Shown piece after piece: positions 8,487-16,033 of a DNA stretch of 64,000 bases (position 1 is the first letter of the stretch; every line of letters starts with the position of its first letter). The position numbers and the translations under genes were made by a program. The DNA is from Streptomyces xanthophaeus. Lineage in GTDB: Bacteria > Actinomycetota > Actinomycetes > Streptomycetales > Streptomycetaceae. The DNA lies in NCBI RefSeq assembly GCF_000725805.1, contig NZ_KL647136.1, positions 80,736 to 144,735 of the forward strand, read 5' to 3'. Below the pieces are notes generated by a model. That model ran no database searches. It had not been told where the DNA came from and was given only the letters and a program-made list of their open reading frames with translations.

Positions 8487-9218
8487 ATGAGCGACTTCGA
8501 GACGATCACGGTGGCGGAACGGCTGCACGGCTATCCGGGCGTGGCCTTCGGCGGTTACGTGGCGGGCCTGCTGGCCGCCCGAGCCGTCGCGCAGGGCGTA
8601 CGGGTGGACTTCCGGCGGCCGGTCCCGACGGGGACCCCGCTGCGGCTGGCCCCGGTCGCGGGCGGCGGCAGCGAACTGACCGACGGGGAACTGCTGCTGG
8701 CCGCCGCGAGCCCCGCCGGGCCGCCGGCGCCGGACGCCCCCGCCGCCCCCACCTGGGAGCAGGCCACGGCAGCGGCCGAGGCCTTCCGGGCGGACCCGCC
8801 GGACGGCTCGGTCGACTGCTTCGGCTGCGGCCTGGACCGCACGCCCGCCACCGGACTGCGGCTGCACTGCGGCCGGGTGCCCGGCAGTGAGCTGGTCGCC
8901 GCCGCCTGGACCCCCGCGCCGGAGCTCGGCGGGGCGGACGGGCTGCTCCCGCCCGAGCTGGTGTGGGGCGCGCTGGACTGCCCCGGGAACGCCGCAGGAC
9001 GGCTCCTCGACGGCCGCCCGGCGGGGGCGGTCACGGCCGCGCTGACCGCCCGCCTGCTGCGGCCGGTCCCGGTCGGGCAGGGGCTCGTCTCCTACGCCTG
9101 GCTGCTCACGGCCTCGGGCCGCAAGTACACCGTGGGCACGGCGCTGGCCACCGCGGACGGCGAGCTCTGCGCCCTCGCGGAGGCGCTGTGGGTGGTGCCG
9201 CGCCCGGCCGCCGCCTGA
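8487..9218 (+). CDS. Hotdog-fold, thioesterase-like protein
   Basis: A 243-residue protein that looks like a double-hotdog acyl-CoA thioesterase or binding protein. The segment GYPGVAFGGYVAGLLAARAV followed by VDFRRPVPTGTPL resembles a hotdog helix and strands, and a second such unit follows (ALTARLLRPVPVGQGL). Between them is a cysteine-rich CFGCG motif that could bind metal. The start is ATG 8487, within the likely transcript of the nitrilase gene. Its last 127 bases are read on the opposite strand as the end of the HxlR gene. The family assignment is moderate and the substrate unknown. Confidence 0.6.
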   Translation: MSDFETITVAERLHGYPGVAFGGYVAGLLAARAVAQGVRVDFRRPVPTGTPLRLAPVAGGGSELTDGELLLAAASPAGPPAPDAPAAPTWEQATAAAEAFRADPPDGSVDCFGCGLDRTPATGLRLHCGRVPGSELVAAAWTPAPELGGADGLLPPELVWGALDCPGNAAGRLLDGRPAGAVTAALTARLLRPVPVGQGLVSYAWLLTASGRKYTVGTALATADGELCALAEALWVVPRPAAA

Positions 9219-9550
9219 GCCGGGCCGGGCAGGAGGTGCCTCGCGCCCCACTCCCCCAGGGCCTCCAGGGCCGTGTTCAGCTCCTGGCCCAGGGGGGTCA
9301 GGGAGTACTCGACGCGCGGCGGCACCTCCTCGAACACTTCGCGGTGCACGATGCCGTCCGTCTCCAGCTCGCGCAGCTGCGCGGCGAGCACCTTCTCCGA
9401 GACCCCCGGGACCAGCCTGCGCAGTTCACCGAAGCGGCGCGGGCACTGCTCCAGCTCCCACAGGAGCGAGACCTTCCACTTGCCGTCGATCACGGACATC
9501 GCCGCGGCGATCCCGCAGTGGTCCGCACCGGGCCTTCGTGTCACCGACAC
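9092..9550 (-). CDS. HxlR-family winged-helix regulator
   Basis: A 152-residue DNA-binding protein. The HxlR core is intact over the first 105 residues (CGIAAAMSVIDGKWKVSLLW, RFGELRRLVPGVSEKVLAAQL, YSLTPLG). HxlR proteins are usually 100-130 residues. The last 45 or so here are low-complexity and coded antisense to the 3' end of the hotdog gene, so the stop codon appears to have moved into the neighbour. The oxidoreductase gene at 9647 is divergent, a common pairing for HxlR repressors. A candidate operator lies between. Confidence 0.85.
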   Translation of the reverse strand: MSVTRRPGADHCGIAAAMSVIDGKWKVSLLWELEQCPRRFGELRRLVPGVSEKVLAAQLRELETDGIVHREVFEEVPPRVEYSLTPLGQELNTALEALGEWGARHLLPGPAQAAAGRGTTHSASARAQSSPSAVASAVPTVYLRPEAVSSQA

Positions 9551-9575
9551 CGCACACCCCTCCCACCTGGTCGCT

Positions 9576-9605
9576 CACCTCGGGGTAACCACCCACTTCG
9601 AGGTG
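9576..9605. promoter_or_regulatory. Candidate operator between HxlR and oxidoreductase genes
   Basis: Seven-base arms CACCTCG (9576-9582) and CGAGGTG (9599-9605), centre to centre 23 bases, in the divergent promoter region. Assignment to HxlR is inference. Confidence 0.35.
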
Positions 9606-9646
9606 CGTACTTGAGTGCCTGACGGCCTGCCACCAGGCTAAACGCC

Positions 9647-10606
9647 ATGACCGACAACACGCCGCAGACGCCGATCACCGCTCCTTCCACCCCGCTCGCC
9701 CCGCTCGCCCCGCTCACCCTGCTCGGCCTCGGCGACATGGGCACGGCCCTCGCCCGCACCTGGCTCGCCGCCGGGCACCCCGTCACCGTCTGGAACCGCA
9801 CCGCCGCCAAGGCCGCAGCGGCGGCCGAGCACGGCGCGACCGTCGCCGCGAGCCCGGCCGAGGCGGTGGCCGCGGGCCGGCTCGTCGTGCTCTGCCTGCT
9901 GGACGACGCCTCCGTCGGCGCGGCCCTGGAGGGCGTGGACCTGACCGGCAAGGACCTGGTAAACCTGACCACCGGCACCCCGGCCGAGGGCCGGGCCCGG
10001 GCCGCCTGGGCGCAGGCCCGCGGGGCCCGGTTCCTGGACGCCGGGATCATGGCCACGCCGTCGATGATCGGTGCGCCGGAGGCCGGGGGCTACGTCTTCT
10101 ACAGCGGCTCGCGCGCGCTCTTCGACACCCACCGGGACACGTTGCAGGTCCCGGCCGGGGCCCGCTTCGTCGGCGAGGACGCGGGGTACGCGGCCCTGCA
10201 CGACGTGGCGCTGCTGAGTGCGATGTACGGCATGTTCGCCGGGATCTCGCACGCCTACGCACTGATCGAGGGCGAGGACATCGCTCCCGAGGACCTGTCC
10301 CCGCTGCTGTCCGAGTGGCTCGGCGCGATGGGCTTCTTCGTCGGGAGCACGGCCGGGCGGCTGTCCTCGAAGGACTTCACCACCGGGGTGGTGTCCAATC
10401 TGGCCATGCAGGTGGCCGCCAGCAAGACCCTGCTGCGCACCGCCGAGGAGCAGGGGGTCAGCGCGGAGCTGATCTCCCCCTACCTGGAGCTGATGCGGCG
10501 GCGGCTGGCCGCCGACCCGGCCGCGCACGGCGGCGAGGACACGGCCGGCGCCCTCACGCTGCTGCGGGACGCCGGCCGGGCGGCGGCTACGACGACGGCG
10601 GCCTAG
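9647..10606 (+). CDS. NADP-binding oxidoreductase, imine-reductase / beta-hydroxyacid dehydrogenase type
   Basis: A 319-residue soluble enzyme. The N-terminal Rossmann fold carries GLGDMGTALARTWLAAGH and VTVWNRT, where the Arg favours NADPH. The C-terminal all-helical domain (about 190-310) is like that of imine reductases and 6-phosphogluconate-dehydrogenase relatives. The catalytic Lys typical of beta-hydroxyacid dehydrogenases is not obvious at the usual place (ALHDVALLSAMYG), which fits the imine-reductase branch. It is divergent from HxlR, which likely represses it. Its stop codon shares a CTAG with the stop of the convergent EI24 gene. Confidence 0.8.
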   Translation: MTDNTPQTPITAPSTPLAPLAPLTLLGLGDMGTALARTWLAAGHPVTVWNRTAAKAAAAAEHGATVAASPAEAVAAGRLVVLCLLDDASVGAALEGVDLTGKDLVNLTTGTPAEGRARAAWAQARGARFLDAGIMATPSMIGAPEAGGYVFYSGSRALFDTHRDTLQVPAGARFVGEDAGYAALHDVALLSAMYGMFAGISHAYALIEGEDIAPEDLSPLLSEWLGAMGFFVGSTAGRLSSKDFTTGVVSNLAMQVAASKTLLRTAEEQGVSAELISPYLELMRRRLAADPAAHGGEDTAGALTLLRDAGRAAATTTAA

Positions 10607-11514
10607 AAGCCGGGCGGCGGCGGGCCGAAGCCCTTGGCCTGCTGCGGTGCGGCCTGACCGGCATGACCCGCGGGCCCGCCGTGGCCCGCGTGGGTCGTGT
10701 GGTGTGCGTGGTTCGTGTGGTGCGCCCCGTTCGCCCCGTGCGCCCGGTCCGCGTCGTCCGCCCGCTCCTGCGGTGCGTCGGCCGGCATCAGGTCCCGCGC
10801 CATCAGCGTGGCGCCCGCCACCGCGCCCGGCATCAGGAACACCGCGACGAAGGGCACCAGGAAGGCCAGTACCAGCGGCACGCCGAAGCCCAGCACCAGC
10901 ATCCTGCGCGACCGCAGCAGCACCAGCCGCTCGGCCAGGTCCACCCGGCGCCGCTGGAGGGCGACGGAGGTGAGCTCCTGGGTCAGGAAGTAGCCGGAGA
11001 CGCAGAATCCGAGCGCCGGGACCACGGTCTGCCCGATCACCGGGATGAAGCCCAGGGCGAAGAGCAGGATCCCGTACAGCAGGACCCGGCCGAGCACCTT
11101 GACGCTGTCCCGGGCGGAGATCCACAGCTCCGTCCAGAGGGAGAGCCCGGACTCGGGGACCTCACCGCCCTCGCTGCGGTCGACCGCCTCCGAGAGGGAC
11201 TCGTAGAACGGCTGGCCGATCAGCAGGGTCACGGCGGTGAAGGTGATCACCGCGACGAAGAGCCCGAGGCCGAAGAGCAGGGCGGTCAGGAAGCCGCGGA
11301 AGAGTCCGAGCCAGGGGGAGGACCAGTCGTCGGCGAACGGGGTGGCCCAGGCGGTCAGGTCGTCGGCTCCGGACCCGAGCCCGATCAGCGCACCGGCGTA
11401 CAGGACGAGGGCCACGAGTCCGGGCAGCAGCCCGAATCCCAGCCAGCGGCCGTGCCCGAAAACCCATCGCTGTCCGGCCAGCAGATACCGGAAGCCCCCC
11501 GCAAGATCACTCAT
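10603..11514 (-). CDS. EI24-domain (CysZ-like) membrane protein with histidine-rich tail
   Basis: A 303-residue inner-membrane protein. Hydrophobic segments lie at about 25-48, 72-100, 140-180 and 205-238, with the EI24/CysZ pattern IGQPFYESLSEAVD in the first half. CysZ members move sulfate in E. coli; the function of the actinobacterial branch is not settled. The C-terminal 60 residues are unusual, with nine histidines between 259 and 284 alternating with Ala, Gly, Thr and Asn, then a Pro-rich end. That tail could bind metal or simply be a disordered low-complexity region. The gene ends in a CTAG shared with the gene on the other strand. Confidence 0.85.
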   Translation of the reverse strand: MSDLAGGFRYLLAGQRWVFGHGRWLGFGLLPGLVALVLYAGALIGLGSGADDLTAWATPFADDWSSPWLGLFRGFLTALLFGLGLFVAVITFTAVTLLIGQPFYESLSEAVDRSEGGEVPESGLSLWTELWISARDSVKVLGRVLLYGILLFALGFIPVIGQTVVPALGFCVSGYFLTQELTSVALQRRRVDLAERLVLLRSRRMLVLGFGVPLVLAFLVPFVAVFLMPGAVAGATLMARDLMPADAPQERADDADRAHGANGAHHTNHAHHTTHAGHGGPAGHAGQAAPQQAKGFGPPPPGF

Positions 11515-11530
11515 GTGGCCAGTTTACGGC

Positions 11531-11563
11531 GAAGGCCGCACCCCCATCGGGGGTGCGGCCTTC
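11531..11563 (-). terminator. Terminator after the ohr gene
   Basis: Perfect 15-base arms (11531-11545, 11549-11563) with a 3-base loop, 18 bases beyond the ohr stop codon on the minus strand. Confidence 0.8.
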
Positions 11564-11580
11564 ACTGAGCTGCGGCCGGA

Positions 11581-12003
11581 TCAGACGGCGAGCTCGACGG
11601 TGATGTTGCCGCGGGTGGCCTTGGAGTACGGGCAGACCTGGTGGGCCTTCTCGATGAGGTCCTTGGCGGTGGCGGCGTCCACGTTCGGGATCACGGCGGA
11701 GATCTTGACGATCAGGCCGAAGCCGTCGTCGTTCTTGCCGATGCCGACCTCGGCGGTGACGGTGGAGCCGGAGATGTCGGCGTTCTCGTTCTTGGCGACG
11801 ACACCGAGGGCGCCCTGGAAGCAGGCGCTGTAGCCGGCGGCGAACAGCTGCTCCGGGTTGGTGCCGGCGCCGCTGCCACCGAGCTCCTTCGGCGGGTTCA
11901 CGACGACGTCGAGCTGGCCGTCGCTGGTGGCGACGCGGCCGTCACGGCCGTTCTCGGCGGTGGCGACAGCGGTGTACGCGACATCGGACTGCTGGATGGA
12001 CAT
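11581..12003 (-). CDS. ohr: Organic hydroperoxide resistance protein (OsmC/Ohr family)
   Basis: A 140-residue thiol peroxidase that reduces organic and fatty acid hydroperoxides in the cytosol. Both reactive cysteines are present: Cys61 in GYSACFQGAL and Cys124 in HQVCPYSKATRGN. The NPEQLFAAGYSAC motif and the length are those of the Ohr subfamily rather than OsmC. Translation starts at ATG 12003. Ohr genes are often repressed by a MarR-type OhrR. The nearest MarR gene (13198) instead faces the MDR oxidoreductase next door, so control of this gene is unclear. Confidence 0.93.
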   Translation of the reverse strand: MSIQQSDVAYTAVATAENGRDGRVATSDGQLDVVVNPPKELGGSGAGTNPEQLFAAGYSACFQGALGVVAKNENADISGSTVTAEVGIGKNDDGFGLIVKISAVIPNVDAATAKDLIEKAHQVCPYSKATRGNITVELAV

Positions 12004-12067
12004 GTAAGAAGATCCTCCTGGTAATCGCCGCGACTCGCGCCCACGGTCGCAACGGTGTGGAGTGAGC

Positions 12068-13090
12068 CTAACCGGTGAAAGAAACGATCATCTTTCCGGT
12101 GTTCTCACCGCGCAGCATGCCGAGGAAGGCAGCGGTCGCGTTCTCGACGCCCTCGACGACCGTTTCGTCGTACCGCAGCTCGCCGGAGCGCAGCCATCCC
12201 GCCACGTCCTGGACGAACTGCTGCTGGATGCCGGTGTGGTCGCCGACCAGGACGCCCTGCAGCCGCAGGCGCTTGCCGATGACCAGGGCGAGGTTGCGCG
12301 GACCGGGGGTGGGCTCGGTGGCGTTGTACTGCGCGATCGCGCCGCACAGGGTGGCCCGGCCGTGCACCTTCAGGGAGGAGATGGCGGCCTCCAGGTGGTC
12401 CCCGCCGACGTTGTCGAAGTAGACGTCGATGCCCTCGGGGGCGGCCTCCTTCAGCTGCTCGCCGACGGGGCCGTTCTTGTAGTTGAAGGCGGCGTCGAAG
12501 CCGTACTTCTCTGTGAGGAGCGTCACCTTCTCGTCCGAGCCGGCGGAGCCGATCACCCGGGACGCGCCCTTGATCTTCGCGAACTGCCCGACGAGGCTGC
12601 CGACCGCGCCCGCCGCACCGGAGACGAAGACCGAGTCGCCCTCCTTGAAGGAGGCGACCTCGAAGAGCCCGGCGTAGGCGGTCAGACCCGGCATGCCGAG
12701 CACGCCGAGGTACGCGGAGAGCGGGGCGAGGGCGCCGTCGACCTTGGTGGCGTGCTTGGCGTCCACGTCGGCGTACTCGCGCCAGCCCAGGCCGTGCAGG
12801 ACGTGGTCGCCGACGGCGAAGCGCTCGTCGGAGGAGGCGACGACCTCGCCGACCGCGCCGCCGTCCATCGGCTTGTCCAGCTGGAACGGCGGGACGTAGG
12901 ACTTCACGTCGTTCATCCGGCCGCGCATGTACGGGTCCACGGACATGTGCAGGTTGCGCACGAGGATCCGGCCGGGGGCGGGCTCGGCGGCCACGGGCAC
13001 CTCGCGCAGGGCGAAGTCCTCCGCGACGGGCCAGCCCTGCGGACGGCGGACGAGGTGCCACTCGCGGCTGACGGCGGGGATCTCGGACAT
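12068..13090 (-). CDS. NADP-dependent MDR oxidoreductase (CurA/YncB, leukotriene B4 dehydrogenase type)
   Basis: A 340-residue zinc-free medium-chain reductase that would reduce alpha,beta-unsaturated ketones or aldehydes with NADPH. Family marks include SREWHLVRRPQGWP at the N-terminus, DPYMRGRM, VSGAAGAVGSLVGQ (dinucleotide fold) and CGAIAQYN. I chose ATG 13090 behind AGGAGC; the frame runs up to 13168, but those residues do not match the family. It is divergent from a MarR gene, and reductases of this class are commonly induced by electrophiles through such a repressor. A TTGACA -35 element lies on this strand at 13171-13176. Confidence 0.88.
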   Translation of the reverse strand: MSEIPAVSREWHLVRRPQGWPVAEDFALREVPVAAEPAPGRILVRNLHMSVDPYMRGRMNDVKSYVPPFQLDKPMDGGAVGEVVASSDERFAVGDHVLHGLGWREYADVDAKHATKVDGALAPLSAYLGVLGMPGLTAYAGLFEVASFKEGDSVFVSGAAGAVGSLVGQFAKIKGASRVIGSAGSDEKVTLLTEKYGFDAAFNYKNGPVGEQLKEAAPEGIDVYFDNVGGDHLEAAISSLKVHGRATLCGAIAQYNATEPTPGPRNLALVIGKRLRLQGVLVGDHTGIQQQFVQDVAGWLRSGELRYDETVVEGVENATAAFLGMLRGENTGKMIVSFTG

Positions 13091-13130
13091 GCGGCGCTCC
13101 TGGGGGAAAGACGGTGCTTCACGGAAATGC

Positions 13131-13143
13131 TTCAGCAACTGAA
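13131..13143. promoter_or_regulatory. Candidate MarR operator
   Basis: Inverted repeat TTCAG-CAA-CTGAA in an AT-rich gap between divergent MarR and reductase genes. It lies between the likely -10 region and the ribosome site of the reductase. Confidence 0.45.
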
Positions 13144-13185
13144 ACAACCATGCGCCTGGATATTTCATGTTGTCAAGTAAATGGG

Positions 13186-13191
13186 TACGCT
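13186..13191 (+). promoter_or_regulatory. Leaderless -10 box for the MarR gene
   Basis: TACGCT is followed by exactly 6 bases and then ATG 13198; no ribosome site precedes the ATG. Confidence 0.6.
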
Positions 13192-13197
13192 GTTTCC

Positions 13198-13620
13198 ATG
13201 CCCAGTCGTCGCGCAGACCCAGTGACCCAAGAGGTCGTCGAGCTCATCGGCGACGTCGTGGCCCGCTACCACGAGGAGTACGAGCACGCCGCGGCCCGCC
13301 ATCAGCTCACCGGAGCCCAGGCCCGTGTGCTCGGGCTGCTCTCCCTGGAGCCCCTGCCGATGCGCCGCATCGCGCAGAAGCTGAAGTGCGAGCCCTCCAA
13401 CATCACCGGCATCATCGACCGCCTGGAGTCCCGCGGTCTCGTGGAGCGCCGCCCCGACCCCGCCGACCGCAGGGTGAAACTGGCCGCCCCCACCGAGGAG
13501 GGCCTGCAGACCGCGGACCGGCTCCGCGAGTCGCTGGACTTCGCGCGCGAGCCGCTGGCCGGTCTGAGCACGGCCGAGCGGGCGGTCCTGAGGGACCTGC
13601 TCAAGCGGATGCTGGGCTGA
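13198..13620 (+). CDS. MarR-family transcriptional regulator
   Basis: A 140-residue winged-helix repressor. The recognition region is LTGAQARVLGLLSLEPLPMRRIAQKLKCEPSNITGIIDRL, and the wing is RRPDPADRRVKLAAPTEEG, where DxRR is the MarR signature. Start ATG 13198 follows a TACGCT box at leaderless spacing. Upstream in-frame codons (to 13114) overlap the divergent promoter and were not used. The likely target is the divergent MDR oxidoreductase and its own promoter. No redox-sensing N-terminal cysteine of the OhrR type is visible, so the ligand is probably a small molecule rather than a peroxide. Confidence 0.9.
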   Translation: MPSRRADPVTQEVVELIGDVVARYHEEYEHAAARHQLTGAQARVLGLLSLEPLPMRRIAQKLKCEPSNITGIIDRLESRGLVERRPDPADRRVKLAAPTEEGLQTADRLRESLDFAREPLAGLSTAERAVLRDLLKRMLG

Positions 13621-13650
13621 CCCGAGCGGATGCCGGGCCGGCCCCGCCGC

Positions 13651-14400
13651 TCATCCGCAGAAGATCCAGAGCACGCAGCTCTTCGTCGGCGTGGGGGTGG
13701 GCGTGGGCTTCGGCGGCGCCGGGGGCGGCGGCTGCACGCCGCCGGGACCGGTCGGCGAGGGCTGACCCGAGACGGTCGGCCCGGTGGTGCCCCCAGGGCC
13801 GGGGGACGCGGACGCGGAACCCGAAGGCCCGGGTGCGGAGGCGGAGGCGGACGGCCCCGGCTGCGTGACGGCCGGGGAGGCGCTGCCCGCCCCGGCGGAC
13901 TTCGTGGCCCCCGCGCCGGGCTTCGCGCTGCCGGAGGCCTTCGCGGCCCCCTTGCCCGAGGGCGCACCACTCGTCGGCGCGTCCGGAGCCGGAACGGGCT
14001 TCTGCGGGGCGGCGTCATCGGTGAGCACCACCGTGGCGGCCCGGTCGCTGGCCTCACCGTCGGCGGCCATCCGGGCCACGGCCAGGGAACCACCGGCCGC
14101 GAGCACCAGCCCGAGACCGATCGTCAGCAGGGTCCGGCGCCGTCTTCGGTGCGCGACACGGCGGCGGGCGCCGGGGCTGCGCTCGCCGGGACCGGACAGC
14201 ACGACGAGCGAGTCGGCGTAGACGTCGGCCAGCGTGGAGTGCTGCGCGGGGACGTCCTCCGCGCCGTAGGGCACGTAGGGCGCGGCGATCACGTCCGGCG
14301 CGGCGGGCGCGGCGGGCATCAGGTACTGAGCCGGGGTTCCGCACCCGGCGCACGCGAGTGCGCCGTTGAGGTGCCTCCGGCAAGCGGGGCAGTAGTTCAT
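13651..14400 (-). CDS. Zinc-ribbon, single-pass membrane protein with Pro/Ser-rich exterior (SCO2400-like)
   Basis: A 249-residue protein of unknown function. An N-terminal zinc ribbon is formed by Cys4, Cys7, Cys17 and Cys20 (NYCPACRRHLNGALACAGCG). A linker and an Arg-rich stop-transfer stretch (RRVAHRRRRRT) come before one membrane helix at about 90-109. The outside part is about 130 residues of Ala, Pro, Ser, Gly and Thr, ending in a short conserved-looking SCVLWIFCG tail. The ribbon would be cytosolic and the tail outside. I recall this architecture from a Streptomyces family named after SCO2400, but that is memory only. The convergent MarR gene ends 30 bases away. Confidence 0.7.
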   Translation of the reverse strand: MNYCPACRRHLNGALACAGCGTPAQYLMPAAPAAPDVIAAPYVPYGAEDVPAQHSTLADVYADSLVVLSGPGERSPGARRRVAHRRRRRTLLTIGLGLVLAAGGSLAVARMAADGEASDRAATVVLTDDAAPQKPVPAPDAPTSGAPSGKGAAKASGSAKPGAGATKSAGAGSASPAVTQPGPSASASAPGPSGSASASPGPGGTTGPTVSGQPSPTGPGGVQPPPPAPPKPTPTPTPTKSCVLWIFCG

Positions 14401-14478
14401 GGCGCCCGCAGGCTACGTGGTCCCCGGCAACATCCGTATCCCGGGAACGTAAGGATCCTGTGTGGAATCGTTACGTCC

Positions 14479-15093
14479 ATGACAGCGAACGCGCACTCGC
14501 CGCACCGGGGAGCCTTCGGGCCGGCCGCCTTCCAGCTGGTGCTGCTGCGGCGGATGGCGGACTTCCAGCCCGACCTCGCCGAACGCGCCCGCCACCGGCT
14601 GGGCGCCTCGCTCGCGGAGCAGCGGGAGGCCAACAAGCGCTGGCAGGCCATGGTCCGTTCGCCGAGGTCACGCGGGGCACTGGCCCGCTACCGCTCGGTG
14701 CTCGGCCCGCCGGAGTCCGCCTCGGCCCGCCGGATCGGCGACCTGGAGTGCGAGGCCCTGCTGTGGCCGGTGCCCCTCTGGCCGGACCTGCGCTTCGAGG
14801 TGCTGGCCGCGCCGGACGGGGCCGTGTGGAACGAGTGGCTGGTGCGGGCGCCGGGGGCGCCGGGGCCCGTCCTGGCCTCGCCGCAGGACCTGCACCCCTG
14901 GTCGGCGACGGTGGACGAGGTGGCGCGGGCCTTTTCCCCGGTGCGCCCGATGGAGGGCACCGCGCCGACCCGCTGGCGGCTGGCGTTCGCGGCGCGGGGG
15001 CGGCCGTACGTGGCGGAGTTCACGTACGGCCTGCTCCAGCGGGTTTCCTGCGTAGAGGATGCTGACCAGGAGGCGGCCCGGGAGCCGCTCTAG
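14479..15093 (+). CDS. Conserved hypothetical protein
   Basis: A 204-residue soluble protein that I do not recognise. It begins MTANAHSPHRGAFGPAAFQLVLLRRMADFQPDLAER, is rich in Trp and Pro in the middle (LWPVPLWPDLRFEVLAAPDG), and has no signal peptide, membrane segment or cysteine motif. Codon use is normal for the window, so it is a real gene. The in-frame extension upstream to 13630 is antisense to the zinc-ribbon gene and was discarded. It is divergent from that gene with a 78-base gap. Its stop and the lipase stop lie 20 bases apart. Confidence 0.7.
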   Translation: MTANAHSPHRGAFGPAAFQLVLLRRMADFQPDLAERARHRLGASLAEQREANKRWQAMVRSPRSRGALARYRSVLGPPESASARRIGDLECEALLWPVPLWPDLRFEVLAAPDGAVWNEWLVRAPGAPGPVLASPQDLHPWSATVDEVARAFSPVRPMEGTAPTRWRLAFAARGRPYVAEFTYGLLQRVSCVEDADQEAAREPL

Positions 15094-15113
15094 GTGCCGG
15101 CCCAGGCGTCGGC

Positions 15114-15824
15114 CTAGGTGGCGAGGAAGGCGCGTACGCCCGCCGAGGTGGCGTCGTCGCCGAGCAGGTCATTGTGCTTCAGGCAGCCGACCGGCGTGTT
15201 GGCGGCCCCGGTGAGCGGGACGCTGTCGTCGGGGTTGACGACCTCGTCGCAGTTCGACCAGAACGTCGCGTACTTCACCGCGCCCGGGGTCTCGTCGCCG
15301 CCGTTCAGGTTCTTCACCACGTACGAGCCGGGGGTCATGTCCCGGCAGGCCTGGTCCCACAGGGCGCAGGCCCAGGCGGTGGAGGTGCCCCGGTTGGGCC
15401 CGGCCAGCGAGACCCAGTGCTCCACGGCGGCCGCGCCGCCGCCGAACTTCACGTACCAGCGGCTCACGAGCGAGCCGAAGGAGTGCGAGACGACGTCGAC
15501 CTGCGCGGCGCCGGTCTGCCGGCGGACGTCCTCGACGTACGCCCCGAGGCGCCCGGCCAGGACCTCGTTGACGGACTGGTGGGTGTCGTAACCCCAGGAG
15601 AAGAGTTCCGAGTCGGCGTACCCGGCGGTCCGCAGGTCCTCGCGCAGGCTCCCCCAGACCCCCGGATCGGCGTTGTAACCGTGTACGAAGACCACCGGAT
15701 TGCGTGATGATGCCTGGTCAGCGGCGCGGCCGGTGACCCGGTCGGCGGCATGGGAAGGGAAGGGCGCCAGGAGCGCCAGGCAGAGTGTCAGGAGTGCCAG
15801 CAGTCTCTGGCGGGCCGTCAGCAT
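15114..15824 (-). CDS. Secreted lipase/esterase (alpha/beta hydrolase)
   Basis: A 236-residue secreted hydrolase, probably a triacylglycerol lipase-type enzyme. A Sec signal peptide covers about residues 1-26 (cleavage near SHA-AD). The mature protein has VHGYNADPGVW (oxyanion loop), nucleophile Ser115 in SHSFGSL, an acid in NPDDSVPL and a His in CLKHNDLL. Four cysteines in the C-terminal half probably form disulfides, as in small Streptomyces lipases. The ATG follows AAAGGGGAC. The exact substrate cannot be told. It is divergent from mbl by 209 bases. Confidence 0.85.
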   Translation of the reverse strand: MLTARQRLLALLTLCLALLAPFPSHAADRVTGRAADQASSRNPVVFVHGYNADPGVWGSLREDLRTAGYADSELFSWGYDTHQSVNEVLAGRLGAYVEDVRRQTGAAQVDVVSHSFGSLVSRWYVKFGGGAAAVEHWVSLAGPNRGTSTAWACALWDQACRDMTPGSYVVKNLNGGDETPGAVKYATFWSNCDEVVNPDDSVPLTGAANTPVGCLKHNDLLGDDATSAGVRAFLAT

Positions 15825-16033
15825 CTAGTCCCCTTTACCTTGTTACGCGTGAGTAGCGCGTGCGGTGCGCGCATGGTGGTGCCTGTCGGTACAGAAATCC
15901 ACCCCCATGCAGGCGCCGCGCACCCCCGCCCGGAGCAGCTCAACGGGCGCACAGACCCAAATGTCCGAGATGATATGAAAAGCGATCGGCATTCCGCCGG
16001 TCCCTTGCGTCAGCGCTCTCGGGAGGATCTGCC

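Noticed and set aside
13630..14478. Upstream extension of the hypothetical gene at 14479
   Set aside because: It is antisense to the zinc-ribbon gene, and the product there is low-complexity.
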